Shown piece after piece: positions 5,364 through 6,218 of a stretch of 6,218 nt of DNA. How positions within the stretch are numbered: position 1 is the first letter of the stretch; each line of letters opens with the position of its first letter. The notes under the pieces were generated by a model. It ran no database searches. It was not told the origin of the DNA and saw nothing but the letters and a program-made list of their open reading frames with translations. Origin of the DNA: XYA12-FULL-58-9 sp001798605 (GTDB taxonomy: Bacteria > Myxococcota > XYA12-FULL-58-9); contig DAINMX010000312.1 in assembly GCA_036736205.1 (NCBI GenBank), forward strand, positions 1 through 6,218, written 5' to 3'. The translations under genes were made by a program, and so were the position numbers.

Positions 5364-6218
5364 GTGCCTGACCTCAACTATCTCCTTATCTGGTTGGTCA
5401 GTGTCTCCACAATCGCGGGGACGTTGCTGTTTGCTCTGCGGTCACACGGCCGCGCCAGCGACTGGATACTCGTTCTTCTTGGCATCCTCTCGGTGCTTGG
5501 CGTCTCCTGCTGGCTGGTACCGCAGTTGTCTGGCTTTGTCGCCAGTGCCGCCTGGCTGCTCGTCTTTCTGCTTCCAGCTCTGGGGCAACGACTCATTGCA
5601 CGCGAGGTGGCCCACTCTCATTTTGCGAACGCATCCAGGATAGCAAGAGTCATGGCGGTGTTGCATCCGACAAAGGCCTGCCGTACCCAGCCCGCCTACC
5701 TTGATGTGTTGAAAGCGCTGCAGAGCGGGGATCTGCTATCGGTCGAGGCGTTGGCCCGTCTCAACGACAGCCAACTATCTCGGTTTGCGCGGCTACAACT
5801 CTTTCGTCTCCGGGCCGAGTGGCAAGAGACGAGAGACTACCTCGATGCTCGAGGCACCCAGGAGATCGCCACCGATCCACAAGCGATGGTGAGTTATGTC
5901 CGTTGCCTAGGAGAACTCGGTGAAATCGAGCTGATGTTGCAAGTTTGTCGACAGATCGGTGCCAAGAACCTCGGTCATTTGCACAGCCAACTCGTGCTGT
6001 TCGTCCTCGCTTTCGCGGGCAAACACCGCTCTGTTGCCCACCTGTTCGACGGTCTCTTGCGTTTCTACCCGGTGCGCGCTCGCGATTATTGGGTCGCAAC
6101 CGCCCTGCAAGTGTCCGGGGACGCCGCAAGTGCCCGCACTTTGCTGCTGCCATTGTCTGACGCAGGAGATCCATCCTTGAAACTTGCGAGCGCACGTCGC
6201 CTCAACGAGCCCCTAGGC
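5364..6218 (+). CDS. Membrane-anchored helical protein, C-terminus outside window (possibly rhomboid-type)
   Basis: A GTG-initiated frame runs without a stop to the window end (285 codons). The first ~80 residues hold about three hydrophobic segments: 4-25 ('NYLLIWLVSVSTIAGTLLF'), about 34-52, and about 55-74. A soluble, helix-rich region without further membrane segments follows (about 81-285) and looks like degenerate TPR-type helices. It includes 'ALQSGDLLSVEALARL' and a segment with regular Leu/Ala spacing. The architecture of a short TM region followed by helical repeats resembles the N-terminal extension of some deltaproteobacterial rhomboid-family proteases. The rhomboid core (GxSG serine and later histidine) would be outside the window, so this is a weak guess. 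The GTG is only 3 nt after the polX TGA and in the same frame, with no good Shine-Dalgarno sequence. Translation probably depends on re-initiation after polX. Similar base composition to polX gives no sign of transfer. Confidence 0.8.
   Translation, partial: MPDLNYLLIWLVSVSTIAGTLLFALRSHGRASDWILVLLGILSVLGVSCWLVPQLSGFVASAAWLLVFLLPALGQRLIAREVAHSHFANASRIARVMAVLHPTKACRTQPAYLDVLKALQSGDLLSVEALARLNDSQLSRFARLQLFRLRAEWQETRDYLDARGTQEIATDPQAMVSYVRCLGELGEIELMLQVCRQIGAKNLGHLHSQLVLFVLAFAGKHRSVAHLFDGLLRFYPVRARDYWVATALQVSGDAASARTLLLPLSDAGDPSLKLASARRLNEPLG

Overview
The window carries a moderately GC-rich bacterial chromosomal segment with six protein-coding genes on both strands. I saw no rRNA, no complete tRNA, no CRISPR array and no insertion sequence. 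The setting suggests a deltaproteobacterium or myxobacterium. The reasons are a small stand-alone PilZ protein of the kind that is abundant there, a large helical-repeat protein with a probable regulatory role, and a complete PolX with a PHP domain. This taxonomic guess is inference and only moderately firm.

Layout. (1) Positions 1-1401, minus strand: the N-terminal 467 residues of a TPR-like helical-repeat protein whose C-terminus lies outside the window. (2) Positions 1402-1657: a divergent intergenic region with a hairpin and repeat cluster just upstream of the TPR gene's ribosome-binding site, and an inverted repeat in front of the next gene. (3) Positions 1658-2428, plus strand: an unrecognised 256-residue protein with a PD-(D/E)XK nuclease-like signature. 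(4) Positions 2513-2857 and 2895-3410, minus strand: a GNAT acetyltransferase gene followed by a PilZ-domain gene, probably one transcript, converging on gene 3. (5) Positions 3411-3623: a divergent promoter region. (6) Positions 3624-5360, plus strand: a full-length bacterial DNA polymerase X with HhH motifs, polymerase core and PHP exonuclease domain. (7) Positions 5364-6218, plus strand: the N-terminal 285 residues of a membrane protein (about three TM segments, then soluble helices) that starts 3 nt after the polX stop, in the same frame, and runs off the window.

Functional themes are DNA repair (PolX), cyclic-di-GMP sensing (PilZ), small-molecule or protein acetylation (GNAT), a possible nuclease, and two incomplete helical proteins. 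No single multi-gene system is evident. The least explained items are the nuclease-like protein, the structured leader in front of the TPR gene, and the in-frame polX/membrane-protein junction.
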